Positions 36,655 through 45,220 of a stretch of DNA of 64,000 nucleotides are shown here, piece by piece (the stretch's first letter is position 1; each line of letters begins with the position of its first letter). The notes under the pieces are model-generated. The model had not been told where the DNA came from. It worked only from the letters and a program-made list of their open reading frames with translations, and did not search any database. The stretch is from Pseudomonas sp. TTU2014-080ASC. GTDB taxonomy: Bacteria > Pseudomonadota > Gammaproteobacteria > Pseudomonadales > Pseudomonadaceae. The position numbers were made by a program, and so were the translations under genes. Location of the stretch: the NCBI RefSeq assembly GCF_001446935.1, contig NZ_LKKK01000001.1:248001-312000 (forward strand). The letters run 5' to 3'.

Positions 36655-36773
36655 CATGGTGGGTAATCTGCTGCGCAGACTTACCGCACCCTACGATTCG
36701 CGCTTGTCCAAACAACGCGAAGATACCGCTACCCGTAGGGTGGCCAAGATCGCGCAGCGATTTGTCCACCATG
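36655..36773. repeat. Palindromic GGTGGxTAA-type repeats before the AraC gene
   Basis: Two units: 36658-36699 (GGTGGGTAATCTGC and its imperfect complement ending CACCCTAC) and 36737-36773 (GTAGGGTGGCCAAGATCGCG with GCGATTTGTCCACC). They are diverged members of the same repeat family seen at 22640, 47844 and 51223. Confidence 0.65.
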
Positions 36774-36881
36774 GCCCGCAATCACACCACCCAATCCGAA
36801 ATGCCGAAGGCACCTCAGTACTGGTATTGTCGTCAACCTTGGCCATGCCTGACCTCTATCTGCTCCCGAGTTTGCTGCCCC

Positions 36882-37787
36882 ATGACTGCCGCCACTGCCC
36901 CTTACCAATGGTTACTCGAAAGTCTGGAGCTGGACACCAGCCTGTTTCATGTCGGCCGTTATTGCGGCAGCTGGCAGGCCAGTACCCAAGGCTTGGCGCG
37001 GGCCAGTTTTCATTTGCTGGTGCAGGGCGAGTGCTGGCTGCATCTGCATGAGCAACAACAGAGCATCCTGCTGAATAACGGCGATGCGGTGTTTCTGCTG
37101 CGGGACATGGCCTATCAGCTGTCCAACTCGCCATCACCTGAAGAAACCCGCAACAACCCGCGCATTGCCATGCAAGCGCTGGATGCTTCGGCGCGGGATG
37201 GAGTCGGGTTGATCTGCGGTTTTTTCCACTTTCGCCCCGGCCTGAGCAGCCTGATTATCGACGCCCTGCCGCCCTATCTGATCCTGCGCGCCGATGCTCC
37301 GGCATCCAATGCGGCGCGGCGGTTGTTCGAACTGATTCTGGAAGAATGCGCCCGCGAAGAAGGCCCGGCTGATGCCCTTCTCGAACGCCTGAGCCACTTG
37401 CTCTTCCTGTATGTGCTGCGTGATCAGAGCCAGGCCGTGGAAGATTTAAGCGGCGTGCTCGGTCTGGCCAAACACACCCAATTCGCCCCGCTGCTGGAGC
37501 AGTTGATCGCCCAGCCGCAGTTGCCCTGGTCGCTGGAGCAGATGGCCGAAATCACCGGCCTTTCCCGCTCGGCTTTTGCCAAACGCTTTCAGGAGCTGGC
37601 TGGCACCTCGCCAGGGCAGATTCTCCTCAGCCTGCGTATGCGCCAAGCCTGCCGTCTGCTGCAACAAGGCCAACCGGTGGCAGAAACCGCAGAAGCCTGC
37701 GGCTACCACTCGATTGCTGCCTTTACCCGCGCCTTCAACAAAGTGATTGGTGTACTGCCCGGCGCTTATCGCAAGCAGTACACCTGA
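36882..37787 (+). CDS. AraC-family transcriptional regulator with cupin sensor
   Basis: 301 residues from the ATG at 36882; the long in-frame extension upstream crosses the efflux terminator and repeats and is rejected. The N-terminal cupin_6-type sensor spans about residues 5-190. The C-terminal double HTH (WSLEQMAEITGLSRSAFAKRFQE and VAETAEACGYHSIAAFTRAFNKV) binds DNA. It lies between the efflux operon and the convergent tripartite-transporter genes; it may regulate the former or an unlinked target. Function uncertain. Confidence 0.85.
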   Translation: MTAATAPYQWLLESLELDTSLFHVGRYCGSWQASTQGLARASFHLLVQGECWLHLHEQQQSILLNNGDAVFLLRDMAYQLSNSPSPEETRNNPRIAMQALDASARDGVGLICGFFHFRPGLSSLIIDALPPYLILRADAPASNAARRLFELILEECAREEGPADALLERLSHLLFLYVLRDQSQAVEDLSGVLGLAKHTQFAPLLEQLIAQPQLPWSLEQMAEITGLSRSAFAKRFQELAGTSPGQILLSLRMRQACRLLQQGQPVAETAEACGYHSIAAFTRAFNKVIGVLPGAYRKQYT

Positions 37788-37796
37788 CGGCAGCGC

Positions 37797-38777
37797 TTAC
37801 TCGATCTGCGCGCCGGAGGCCTTGGCCACTTCGCCCCAATGTTTGAGGTCATCCTTGATGATCTGGCTGAATTGCTCCGGTGAGGTGTGTTCAACGACGA
37901 TGCCGTTCTGGGCAAAACGCTCGGCAGTCTCCGGCAGTTGGGCGATTTTGCCCACTTCCTGATTCAGCCGTTGCACCATTTCAGCCGGCGCGTTGGCTGG
38001 CAGCACCAGCCCGAACCAGCCTGAAGTTTCCAGACCTTGCAGGCCTGCCTCGGCCGCTGTCGGCACATCCGGGATCAGCGGCGAACGCTCTTTACCGGCA
38101 ATCGCCAGCCCCTGCACTTTGCCCGCCTGAATCTGCGGCACCAGAATGGTCAGGGTATCCACAGCCACATCCACTTCGCCACCAAGCAGTGCAGTGATGG
38201 CCGGAGCGCTGCCCTTGTACGGGATATGCAGCAGATCAACTCCGGCCAGGCTCTTGAACAACTCGCCAGTCAGGTGGCACAGCGTGCCGTTGCCGCAGGA
38301 GGAATAGCTGATTTCACCGGGACGTTTTTTCGCCTCGGCGATCAGCCCCTGCAAGTCTTTCACCCCCAGCTTGCTGTTGACTGCGACCACGTTGGGGATG
38401 GAGGCCAATACCGACACCGGCGTGAAGGATTTGACCGGATCAAAGCGCAGGTTGTCCGCCAGATTCGGCAGGATGGTCAGTTGCCCGGTGGTGGCCAGCG
38501 ACAGCGTGTAGCCGTCCGGCTTGGCCTTGGCGGCTGCCTCGGCGGCAATCGCTGTGCCTGCACCCGGTTTGTTGTCGACCACCACCGGCTGGCCCAGTGC
38601 CGTAGACAGTTGCTCAGCGTAATAACGGCCGATGGTGTCCGCGCCGCCGCCCGGCGGGAACGGCACGATCAGGGTCAGCGGTTTGCTCGGCCAGTCACCT
38701 GCCGCAGCAGACAGGCTGGTGACCATCAGGGTGGCCAGGGTCAGTTTGCGCAGCAGGCCGGAAAAAGTACGGTTCAT
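37797..38777 (-). CDS. TctC/Bug-family binding protein, copy 1 (two-cysteine form)
   Basis: 326 residues with a signal ending near SLSAAA at residue 26. Bug fold blocks are LIVPFPPGGGADTIGR, VVVDNKPGAGTAIAAE, KPDGYTL and the ligand loop HIPYKGSAPAI. It differs from its neighbour in carrying Cys161 and Cys167 (SSCGNGTLCH) where copy 2 has Ser and Val, a possible disulfide beside the ligand site. Last of an eight-gene minus-strand array; it feeds TctAB. Confidence 0.87.
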   Translation of the reverse strand: MNRTFSGLLRKLTLATLMVTSLSAAAGDWPSKPLTLIVPFPPGGGADTIGRYYAEQLSTALGQPVVVDNKPGAGTAIAAEAAAKAKPDGYTLSLATTGQLTILPNLADNLRFDPVKSFTPVSVLASIPNVVAVNSKLGVKDLQGLIAEAKKRPGEISYSSCGNGTLCHLTGELFKSLAGVDLLHIPYKGSAPAITALLGGEVDVAVDTLTILVPQIQAGKVQGLAIAGKERSPLIPDVPTAAEAGLQGLETSGWFGLVLPANAPAEMVQRLNQEVGKIAQLPETAERFAQNGIVVEHTSPEQFSQIIKDDLKHWGEVAKASGAQIE

Positions 38778-38792
38778 GGTTTGTCCTTATTC

Positions 38793-39767
38793 TTAGTCGA
38801 AGGTGATGTGGGATTTGCTGACCACGTCGGCGTACTTGGCCGAATCGTTGCGCACTTGCTCAGCAAAGGCTTGCGGTGTGGTCGGCCAGGCAACCAGCCC
38901 TTGGGTGGCCAGTTTCTCTTGCACCGCAGGCAGGGCTGCAGCTTTGGCCACTTCGGCATTGAGTTTTTCCAGCACCTCTTTCGGCGTTGCCGCAGGCGCA
39001 CTCAGGCCGAACCAAGAGGTCACTTCAAAACCCGGATAGCCCAGCTCCGCCACAGTCGGCACGTCCGGCAGCAGTGGCGAACGCTCCTTCGAGGCGATGG
39101 CCAGACCTTTGAGTTTGCCGCTCTGAATTTGCGGCGCGAGGATGGTCAGCGTGTCCACCGCAACATCCACGTTGCCGCCTAACACCGCCGTCACCGCAGG
39201 CGCACTGCCCTTGAACGGTACGTGCAGAAGATCGGTGCCAGTGGTCAGGCGCAGGTACTCACCGGCCAGATGGACAATGGTGCCGCTGCCGCTGGAGGAA
39301 TAAGACAGCTCGCCCGGCTTGCTTTTGGCCAGCTCAATCAGCTCCGGCAAGGTCTTAGCCGGCACTTTGTCATTGGCCGCTACCACCAAACCCGTGTAGG
39401 CCAGCAGCGACACCGGCGCGAAGGACTTTTCCGGGTCGAACTTGAGGTTATCGACAATATGCGGCAGCACCGTCAGCTGCCCTGTTGGCACCAGCGACAA
39501 GGTGTAGCCGTCGGCCTTGCTGTTGGCCACGTACTCCGCCGCAATCGCCGTACCGGCACCGGGGCGGTTATCCACCAACACCGGCTGACCGAGGGACTCG
39601 GTCAACGCATCGGCATAGATACGCGCAACGGTATCCGCTGCCCCACCCGGCGGATACGGCACCACGATTTTTACCGCCTGATTCGGCCACTCGGCCGCAC
39701 CTGCAAGCAAAGAGGCCGACAGGGTTGCCAGCGCCAGCACGCGGCGCAGAAAAGGTTTAGCAGTCAT
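38793..39767 (-). CDS. TctC/Bug-family binding protein, copy 2
   Basis: 324 residues, signal ending near LAGA at residue 24. Strong similarity to copy 1 throughout (KIVVPYPPGGAADTVAR, KADGYTLSLVPTGQLTVLPHI, HVPFKGSAPAVTAVLGGNVDVAVDTLTIL), so the two are tandem duplicates with one membrane component between them. Bug proteins bind carboxylates and other small anions. Given the upstream sulfonate monooxygenases the ligand may be a sulfonated or sulfur-containing acid. Confidence 0.87.
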   Translation of the reverse strand: MTAKPFLRRVLALATLSASLLAGAAEWPNQAVKIVVPYPPGGAADTVARIYADALTESLGQPVLVDNRPGAGTAIAAEYVANSKADGYTLSLVPTGQLTVLPHIVDNLKFDPEKSFAPVSLLAYTGLVVAANDKVPAKTLPELIELAKSKPGELSYSSSGSGTIVHLAGEYLRLTTGTDLLHVPFKGSAPAVTAVLGGNVDVAVDTLTILAPQIQSGKLKGLAIASKERSPLLPDVPTVAELGYPGFEVTSWFGLSAPAATPKEVLEKLNAEVAKAAALPAVQEKLATQGLVAWPTTPQAFAEQVRNDSAKYADVVSKSHITFD

Positions 39768-39897
39768 TGTTATACGTCCTGATTTTCACAAAGGGCAGAA
39801 AGACCCTGACTGCGTGAGCGGCAGCGTTGGCGCGGCCGTAATCGACGTTGGTCCGGGGAGTTATGCAGCGCAGGTTTAGTGCCTGCGCTGCGGGAAA

Positions 39898-41403
39898 TCA
39901 TGAGTCCTCGCTGAAGGCCACCTGCCGTGTGGCACGCAGGCGCGGCAACAGCATCAGCAGGATCAAACCGAGGGACAGCAGCAACAGTGTCAGGCTCAGC
40001 GGGCGGCTGACAAACACCGAAGGATCACCCCGCGACAGCAGCATCGCTCGGCGCAGGTTCTCCTCCATCATCGGCCCGAGAATAAAGCCCAGCAGCAGCG
40101 GCGCAGGCTCACAGCGCAGCTTGATCAGCAGGTATCCGAACAGGCCGAACAGCACTGTCAGCAACACGTCGAACAGGCTGTTATTGACGCTGTACACGCC
40201 GATGCAGCAGAACAACAAAATAGCCGGATACAGCAGGCGATACGGCACGCTGAGCAGCTTCACCCAGATGCCCACCAGCGGCAGATTGAGCAGCAACAGC
40301 AGCAGGTTCCCGACCCACATGCTGACGATCAGGCCCCAGAACAATTCCGGCCGCTCGGTGATCACTTGAGGTCCCGGCACGATGCCGTGGATCATCATCG
40401 CGCCGACCATCAGCGCCATCACCGCGTTGGACGGCAGGCCCATCACCAGCAAGGGAATAAACGAGGTCTGCGCCCCGGCGTTATTGGCTGATTCCGGCGC
40501 TGCCACGCCTTCAATCGCGCCCTGACCGAAACGCTCCGGCTGCTTGGCCAGACGTTTCTCCACCATGTACGCGGCAAACGAGCTGAGCATCGCGCCACCA
40601 CCGGGAAGAATGCCCAGCAGCGAGCCAATGCCGGTGCCGCGCAGCACCGGCTTCCACGCCTGACGAAAATCATCCAGCCCCGGCAATACGCGGCCAATGC
40701 GTTTGAGCAGCGGCGAACGGGTTTCGTCCCGTTCCAAATTGGCGATGATCTCGCCAATGCCAAAGATGCCCATGGAGATCACTACGAAGTCGATGCCATC
40801 CGCCAGTTGCGGCAGGCCGAAGGTAAAGCGCTCCTCACCGGAGTTCACATCCACCCCGACCAGCCCCAGCAGCAGGCCGAGCAAAGTCATTGCCAGCGCT
40901 TTGAGCAGATCGCCCTGAGCCAGCACCACAGCGGCCACCAGCCCCAGCAGCATCAGCGAAAAATACTCAGCAGGGCCGAAGCGCAAGGCAAATTCAGACA
41001 ACGGCGTAGAGGCAGCCGCCACCAGCAAAATGGCCAGACTGCCCGCTACGAATGAGCCAATCGCGGCAATGCCCAGTGCCACCCCTGCCCGGCCTTTGCG
41101 GGCCATGGCGTGGCCGTCAATGCAAGTCACAACGGAGGATGATTCCCCCGGCAGATTGACCAGAATCGCCGTGGTCGAACCGCCGTACTGAGCGCCGTAG
41201 TAAATCCCCGCAAGCATGATCAACGCCGCAGCAGGCGGCAGGCCGTACGTCACCGGCAACAGCATGGCGATGGTGGCCACCGGGCCTAAACCCGGCAGCA
41301 CGCCCACCAAAGTGCCCAGCGTGACGCCGATCAGGCAATACAGCAGGTTTTGCCAGGTCAGCGCGGCATCAATGCCGATAGAGAGGTTGGCCAATAATTC
41401 CAT
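39898..41403 (-). CDS. TctA-family tripartite transporter large membrane subunit
   Basis: 501 residues, about 12 membrane spans. GVTLGTLVGVLPGLGPVATIAMLLP near the N-terminus is the family signature, with a second GILPGGGAMLSSFAAY repeat in the middle. It works with TctB and a Bug binding protein as a sodium- or proton-driven importer. It is 12 bases after tctB; the 130-base gap to copy 2 of the binding protein holds no gene. Confidence 0.92.
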   Translation of the reverse strand: MELLANLSIGIDAALTWQNLLYCLIGVTLGTLVGVLPGLGPVATIAMLLPVTYGLPPAAALIMLAGIYYGAQYGGSTTAILVNLPGESSSVVTCIDGHAMARKGRAGVALGIAAIGSFVAGSLAILLVAAASTPLSEFALRFGPAEYFSLMLLGLVAAVVLAQGDLLKALAMTLLGLLLGLVGVDVNSGEERFTFGLPQLADGIDFVVISMGIFGIGEIIANLERDETRSPLLKRIGRVLPGLDDFRQAWKPVLRGTGIGSLLGILPGGGAMLSSFAAYMVEKRLAKQPERFGQGAIEGVAAPESANNAGAQTSFIPLLVMGLPSNAVMALMVGAMMIHGIVPGPQVITERPELFWGLIVSMWVGNLLLLLLNLPLVGIWVKLLSVPYRLLYPAILLFCCIGVYSVNNSLFDVLLTVLFGLFGYLLIKLRCEPAPLLLGFILGPMMEENLRRAMLLSRGDPSVFVSRPLSLTLLLLSLGLILLMLLPRLRATRQVAFSEDS

Positions 41404-41415
41404 TAAAAAACCACC

Positions 41416-41907
41416 TCAGACCGGCAGCACCGGGAGCTGCAAACCCAGCCCCCAGGCAAACACCAGCACACCGAAACCGGCCAGCGCCACAGCCAGCCCG
41501 GCCAGCTCGGCATAGCGCACCTGGCGTTGGGCAAAGCCGCTGATCAGCGTCAGCGCAACAATGGCCAGCAGCAAACCAAGCGACGGCACCAGTAAGGCAA
41601 ACGCCAGCACACTGGCCACCACAAACAGCGCCGGGCGCACGGCCAAAGACGTTTGCTCGGTATCCCGTTCTACCCGCTCAAAGCTCAGGCTGCGCACCAG
41701 CACCACAACGCCCAACAACACCAGCAGCGCACTGACCAATAACGGGAAATAACCCGCGCCCATGCGCATGGCCGTGCCCAGCGGATAGGTCGTGGAGATC
41801 GAGCCGACAAACAAGCCGAAAACAATAAACAGAGCGCCGGAAATGGCGTCGCGCAGGTTGCGGATTTTCAAGCCGCCGCGCGCAGAGAAAGAAGCAGCAA
41901 TTGGCAT
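41416..41907 (-). CDS. TctB-family tripartite transporter small membrane subunit
   Basis: 163 residues from the ATG at 41907 (GGAG seven bases upstream), with four membrane spans and the TctB-like start ISGALFIVFGLFVGSISTTYPLG. The adjoining tctA and two tctC-like genes confirm the assignment. A 97-base gap separates it from the upstream flavoprotein gene; the same orientation and lack of a terminator suggest one transcript. Confidence 0.88.
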   Translation of the reverse strand: MPIAASFSARGGLKIRNLRDAISGALFIVFGLFVGSISTTYPLGTAMRMGAGYFPLLVSALLVLLGVVVLVRSLSFERVERDTEQTSLAVRPALFVVASVLAFALLVPSLGLLLAIVALTLISGFAQRQVRYAELAGLAVALAGFGVLVFAWGLGLQLPVLPV

Positions 41908-42004
41908 GTTCGTCTCCGGGCCCATCACAGAGCCGGTTATCACAATTGTGAAACCTGCTCCGCTGGTGCGGTCGCAGACGTATCGGGCGGAGTCTCCGCC
42001 GTTG

Positions 42005-43174
42005 TTAAAGCAGGTTGAGCGCGGTTTTGCCGGCCAATATCAGGGCGCTGTCCCGTTGTGGGGTGTGCACCCGGCCGCACAACACATTGCGGTAATGCCG
42101 TTGCAGCGGATGATGCAGGGACAGGCCATGATTGCCGGTCAGCTCCAACGCCTTCTCCACCACAGCCACTGCGTTCTCAGTGACCGACACTTTGATCAGC
42201 CCCGCCTCCTGGCTGCTCAGGGGATGAGTGCTGAGCGCATCCAGTTGCAGGCGATTGCTCAGCAGCAAGCGCTCGATGTCGCCGACGGTTTCCTGCACAC
42301 GCGGTACGGTGCTCAGCGGTGCGCCGAGGCTGGCAGGTGCACGCTGGCCCAGCCATTCGATCAGCCAATCACGGGCCGCTTGCGCCGCGCCGTCATAAAT
42401 CGCCCCAAGCAAGGTCGACATGCCACGGTTGAAGTCGGCCTGCGCCGGTGCGTTGATCGGTGGCGGCGCATCCGCCGGGAACACATCCACCGCATGTTCC
42501 AGCGGCAGGTGCACGTTCTCAAAGATCACCTCATGGCTGCCGGTGGCGCGCATACCTAGATGAGACCAGCTTTCCACCACGCGAATACCCGGCGTATCCC
42601 GATGCACCAGCCAAGTGCCCACCAGCGGCACCGGGTCATCACTGCGCGCCCACACCGCCAGCCAGGTCAGCCCCGGAATGCCGGTGGTGTAGAGCTTGTG
42701 TCCGTCCAGAATCCAGCCATCGGCCTGACGTTTGGCCACGGTTTGCGGCAGGCCGCCACGGGCAGGCGAACCCAGCTCCGGCTCAACCCGCAGGCTGTTG
42801 ATCAGCGCGCCCTCTTCCAGCGCTTCGCGGATCACCCGGCGCTTAAGTTCGGCAGGCCAGTTGGGGTTGTCCGCCAGCCGCCGGTGATACAGGTACTGCA
42901 TGCACAGCACCAACGCAGTGGACGGCTCGCCTTTGGCCACCGCCGCAATCACCTTGCGCAGCAATGGCAGATCCGCCCCGCCGCCACCTGAGCGCTTATC
43001 ACAGGCTAAGCCGAGCAAGCCGTGCTGTTGCAACAGCTTGAGATTGGCGTGCGGGAAAGCACCGTCGCGGTCGTACTCAGCGGCATCCTCCGCCAGCGTG
43101 CGGGTCAACTCGGCGAGAAATTTATCGTCGATTGCCACCTGCGGGCTGCGGCTAACCAGATTCAATACCGTCAT
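42005..43174 (-). CDS. Acyl-CoA-dehydrogenase-like flavin monooxygenase (DszC-like)
   Basis: 389 residues. Acyl-CoA dehydrogenase fold with GWILDGHKLYTTGIPG, SWSHLGMRATGSHEVIFENV and ELTGNHGLSLHHPLQRHYRNVLCGRVHTPQ; the C-terminus lacks the usual catalytic Glu context and resembles DszC-type oxygenases. It overlaps the SsuD-like gene by ATGA (43171-43174). It probably uses reduced flavin and oxygen on a sulfur substrate together with the two LLM enzymes. Substrate unknown. Confidence 0.8.
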   Translation of the reverse strand: MTVLNLVSRSPQVAIDDKFLAELTRTLAEDAAEYDRDGAFPHANLKLLQQHGLLGLACDKRSGGGGADLPLLRKVIAAVAKGEPSTALVLCMQYLYHRRLADNPNWPAELKRRVIREALEEGALINSLRVEPELGSPARGGLPQTVAKRQADGWILDGHKLYTTGIPGLTWLAVWARSDDPVPLVGTWLVHRDTPGIRVVESWSHLGMRATGSHEVIFENVHLPLEHAVDVFPADAPPPINAPAQADFNRGMSTLLGAIYDGAAQAARDWLIEWLGQRAPASLGAPLSTVPRVQETVGDIERLLLSNRLQLDALSTHPLSSQEAGLIKVSVTENAVAVVEKALELTGNHGLSLHHPLQRHYRNVLCGRVHTPQRDSALILAGKTALNLL

Positions 43175-44247
43175 GCCACTTGCGCCTGACGTGCAGCGAC
43201 TTTGGCGCGGGTCAGCGGCAGCAGCTCGCGGCCGTAATCAATTGCGTCTTCAATCGGGTCAAAGCCACGGATCAAGAAGGTGGTGACGCCCAAGTCGTAG
43301 TAATCCAACAGCGCATCGGCCACTTGCTCCGGCGTGCCCACCAACGCGGTGGAGTTGTGCGCGCCACCGACGACTTTGGCGATCCCGGTCCACAGACGCT
43401 TGTCGACCACATCGCCTTTCGCCGCAGTTTCACGCAGGCGTTGTGCGCCAACGCTTTCAGTCTTGTACGGCAGCACCGCACCGGCAGACTCCAGACGCTG
43501 GCGAGCGCGTTGCAGAATGTCATCGGCCTTGGCCCAAGCCGCCTCTTCGGTGTCGGCGATGATTGGGCGGAACGACACGCTGAACTGCACTTCACGGCCA
43601 TGTTTGGCTGCTTCAGCCCGGACACGCTCGATGGTTTCCCGGGTTTGCTCCAGCGACTCGCCCCACAGCGCGTACACGTCAGCATGCTCGCCCGCCACCT
43701 GAATCGCTGCCGGGGATGAGCCGCCAAAGTAGATCGGCAGTTTGCCGTGCTTCGGTTTTATTGCCGAGAACGCCTGCTCAGCGCGGTAAATCTCGCCTTC
43801 ATGATTGAACGGCTTTTCGCTGCTCCAGACCTGCTTCACCACCCGCAGGAATTCATCAGTGCGGGTGTAGCGCTGGTCGTGATCCAGCCAGTCACCGTCC
43901 TTGCGCTGCTCGGCATCGCTGCCGCCGCTGATCACGTGCAGCGCCAGGCGGCCATCCAACAGGTGATCCAGACTGGCCAGCTTGCGTGCCGCCAATGTCG
44001 GCGCAACGAAACCGGGGCGATGCGCCAGCAGGAAGTTGATCCGCGAGGTGGAGACACCGGCCAGCGCAGTGACCAGAAAGCCGTCCGGTTGATCTGACCA
44101 GTAGCCCACCAGAATCCGGTCAAAACCCGCTGCCTCATGGGCCTGTGCGCTGCGCACAATGTAGTCCTTGTCAAAGACCGGCCCTGTAGGCGGGATGATC
44201 TCGGTGGAAAGCCGGTGGCCGATCATGCCGATAAATTGAACGCTCAT
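43171..44247 (-). CDS. SsuD-like LLM flavin-dependent monooxygenase, copy 1
   Basis: 358 residues of the luciferase-like alkanesulfonate monooxygenase group. HVISGGSDAEQRKDGDWLDH and RYTRTDEFLRVVKQVW match the SsuD flavin/sulfonate region, and LPIYFGGSSPAAIQVAGEHADVY is the second half of the barrel. It would use FMNH2 and oxygen to free sulfite from a sulfonate. Paralogous to the gene at 45221, with a binding protein between them. Confidence 0.85.
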   Translation of the reverse strand: MSVQFIGMIGHRLSTEIIPPTGPVFDKDYIVRSAQAHEAAGFDRILVGYWSDQPDGFLVTALAGVSTSRINFLLAHRPGFVAPTLAARKLASLDHLLDGRLALHVISGGSDAEQRKDGDWLDHDQRYTRTDEFLRVVKQVWSSEKPFNHEGEIYRAEQAFSAIKPKHGKLPIYFGGSSPAAIQVAGEHADVYALWGESLEQTRETIERVRAEAAKHGREVQFSVSFRPIIADTEEAAWAKADDILQRARQRLESAGAVLPYKTESVGAQRLRETAAKGDVVDKRLWTGIAKVVGGAHNSTALVGTPEQVADALLDYYDLGVTTFLIRGFDPIEDAIDYGRELLPLTRAKVAARQAQVA

Positions 44248-44258
44248 AACGGGCTCCC

Positions 44259-45203
44259 TTACTGGTAGGCGTTGCTGAAAGACGTGTCGATGATGCTGCT
44301 GGTGTCGAAGGCTTTAGGCAGTGCGCCGGTCTGCACCAGGAAGTCTGCGGTTTCCTGATAATCCTTCGCCGCCTGCTCATCCACCGGGCCGACGGTCATG
44401 TTGGCTTGGCCGATCCAGTGACGGGACACGGCCACATCAATGTTGGCCTTCTTGGCCCATAGGTCGGCGTAAGTTTCTTTATTCGCCTCAACCCAAGCGC
44501 GGGCCTTTTGCAGGCGATCAAGGAAGTCGGCAATGGCCTCACGCTTCGGCTCGATGGAGTTGGCGTTAGCGGCCACGCTGGACAGGCCAGGCATCAAATC
44601 ACGGGCAGTAATAATCGGCTTAGCACCGCTGAACACCACCTGCTGGGAAATGTACGGTTCCCACACTGGGAAGGCGTCCACGCTGCCGCGCGGAAATGCG
44701 GCGGCCGCATCAATCGGCATCAGTTTGACGAACTCCACGTAGTCGTGGGGCAAGCCGGCTTTATCCAGCGCCCGCAGGGTCAGTTGCTGGCTCCAGGCAC
44801 CGGGCCAATAGGCGACTTTTTTACCTTTAAGGTCATGGATGGTTTTCGCCGTGGAGTCTTTATTCACCAGCAAAGCGATGGTGTCCGGGTTCTGCCGCGA
44901 CACGCCGATCAACTTCACCGGTGCACCTTTGGCGGCGAGGAAGATAAAGCCCGAATCCCCCAGAAAGCCCAAATCCAGCGCGCCCACTTCAAGCCCTTCT
45001 GCCACTGGCGCAGCGGACTGAAAGTGCTTCCAGTCGACCTTATACGGCGCGCCTTCCAACACACCGGAGGCCTCTACAGAAGCGCGCACGTTGTAGTAGT
45101 TCTGGTCACCAATGCGCAGCACGGTTTCTTCAGCGGACTGAGCCAGCGGTGCAACCACAGCAAGGGCAATCAGGCTACGGCGTAACAGATTCAGCAACTT
45201 CAT
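44259..45203 (-). CDS. SsuA-like sulfonate-binding protein without its own permease
   Basis: 314 residues with a signal ending near PLAQSA (residue 24). ETVLRIGDQNYYNVRASVEASGVLEG, DLKGKKVAYWPGAWSQQL and FPRGSVDAFPVWEPYISQQ identify an aliphatic-sulfonate-type periplasmic binding protein. It sits between two SsuD-like genes, but no SsuB or SsuC gene belongs to this array, so it must use an ABC permease encoded elsewhere, possibly the one at 25959-28730. Confidence 0.85.
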   Translation of the reverse strand: MKLLNLLRRSLIALAVVAPLAQSAEETVLRIGDQNYYNVRASVEASGVLEGAPYKVDWKHFQSAAPVAEGLEVGALDLGFLGDSGFIFLAAKGAPVKLIGVSRQNPDTIALLVNKDSTAKTIHDLKGKKVAYWPGAWSQQLTLRALDKAGLPHDYVEFVKLMPIDAAAAFPRGSVDAFPVWEPYISQQVVFSGAKPIITARDLMPGLSSVAANANSIEPKREAIADFLDRLQKARAWVEANKETYADLWAKKANIDVAVSRHWIGQANMTVGPVDEQAAKDYQETADFLVQTGALPKAFDTSSIIDTSFSNAYQ

Positions 45204-45220
45204 TTTTATTCTCCGAATGT

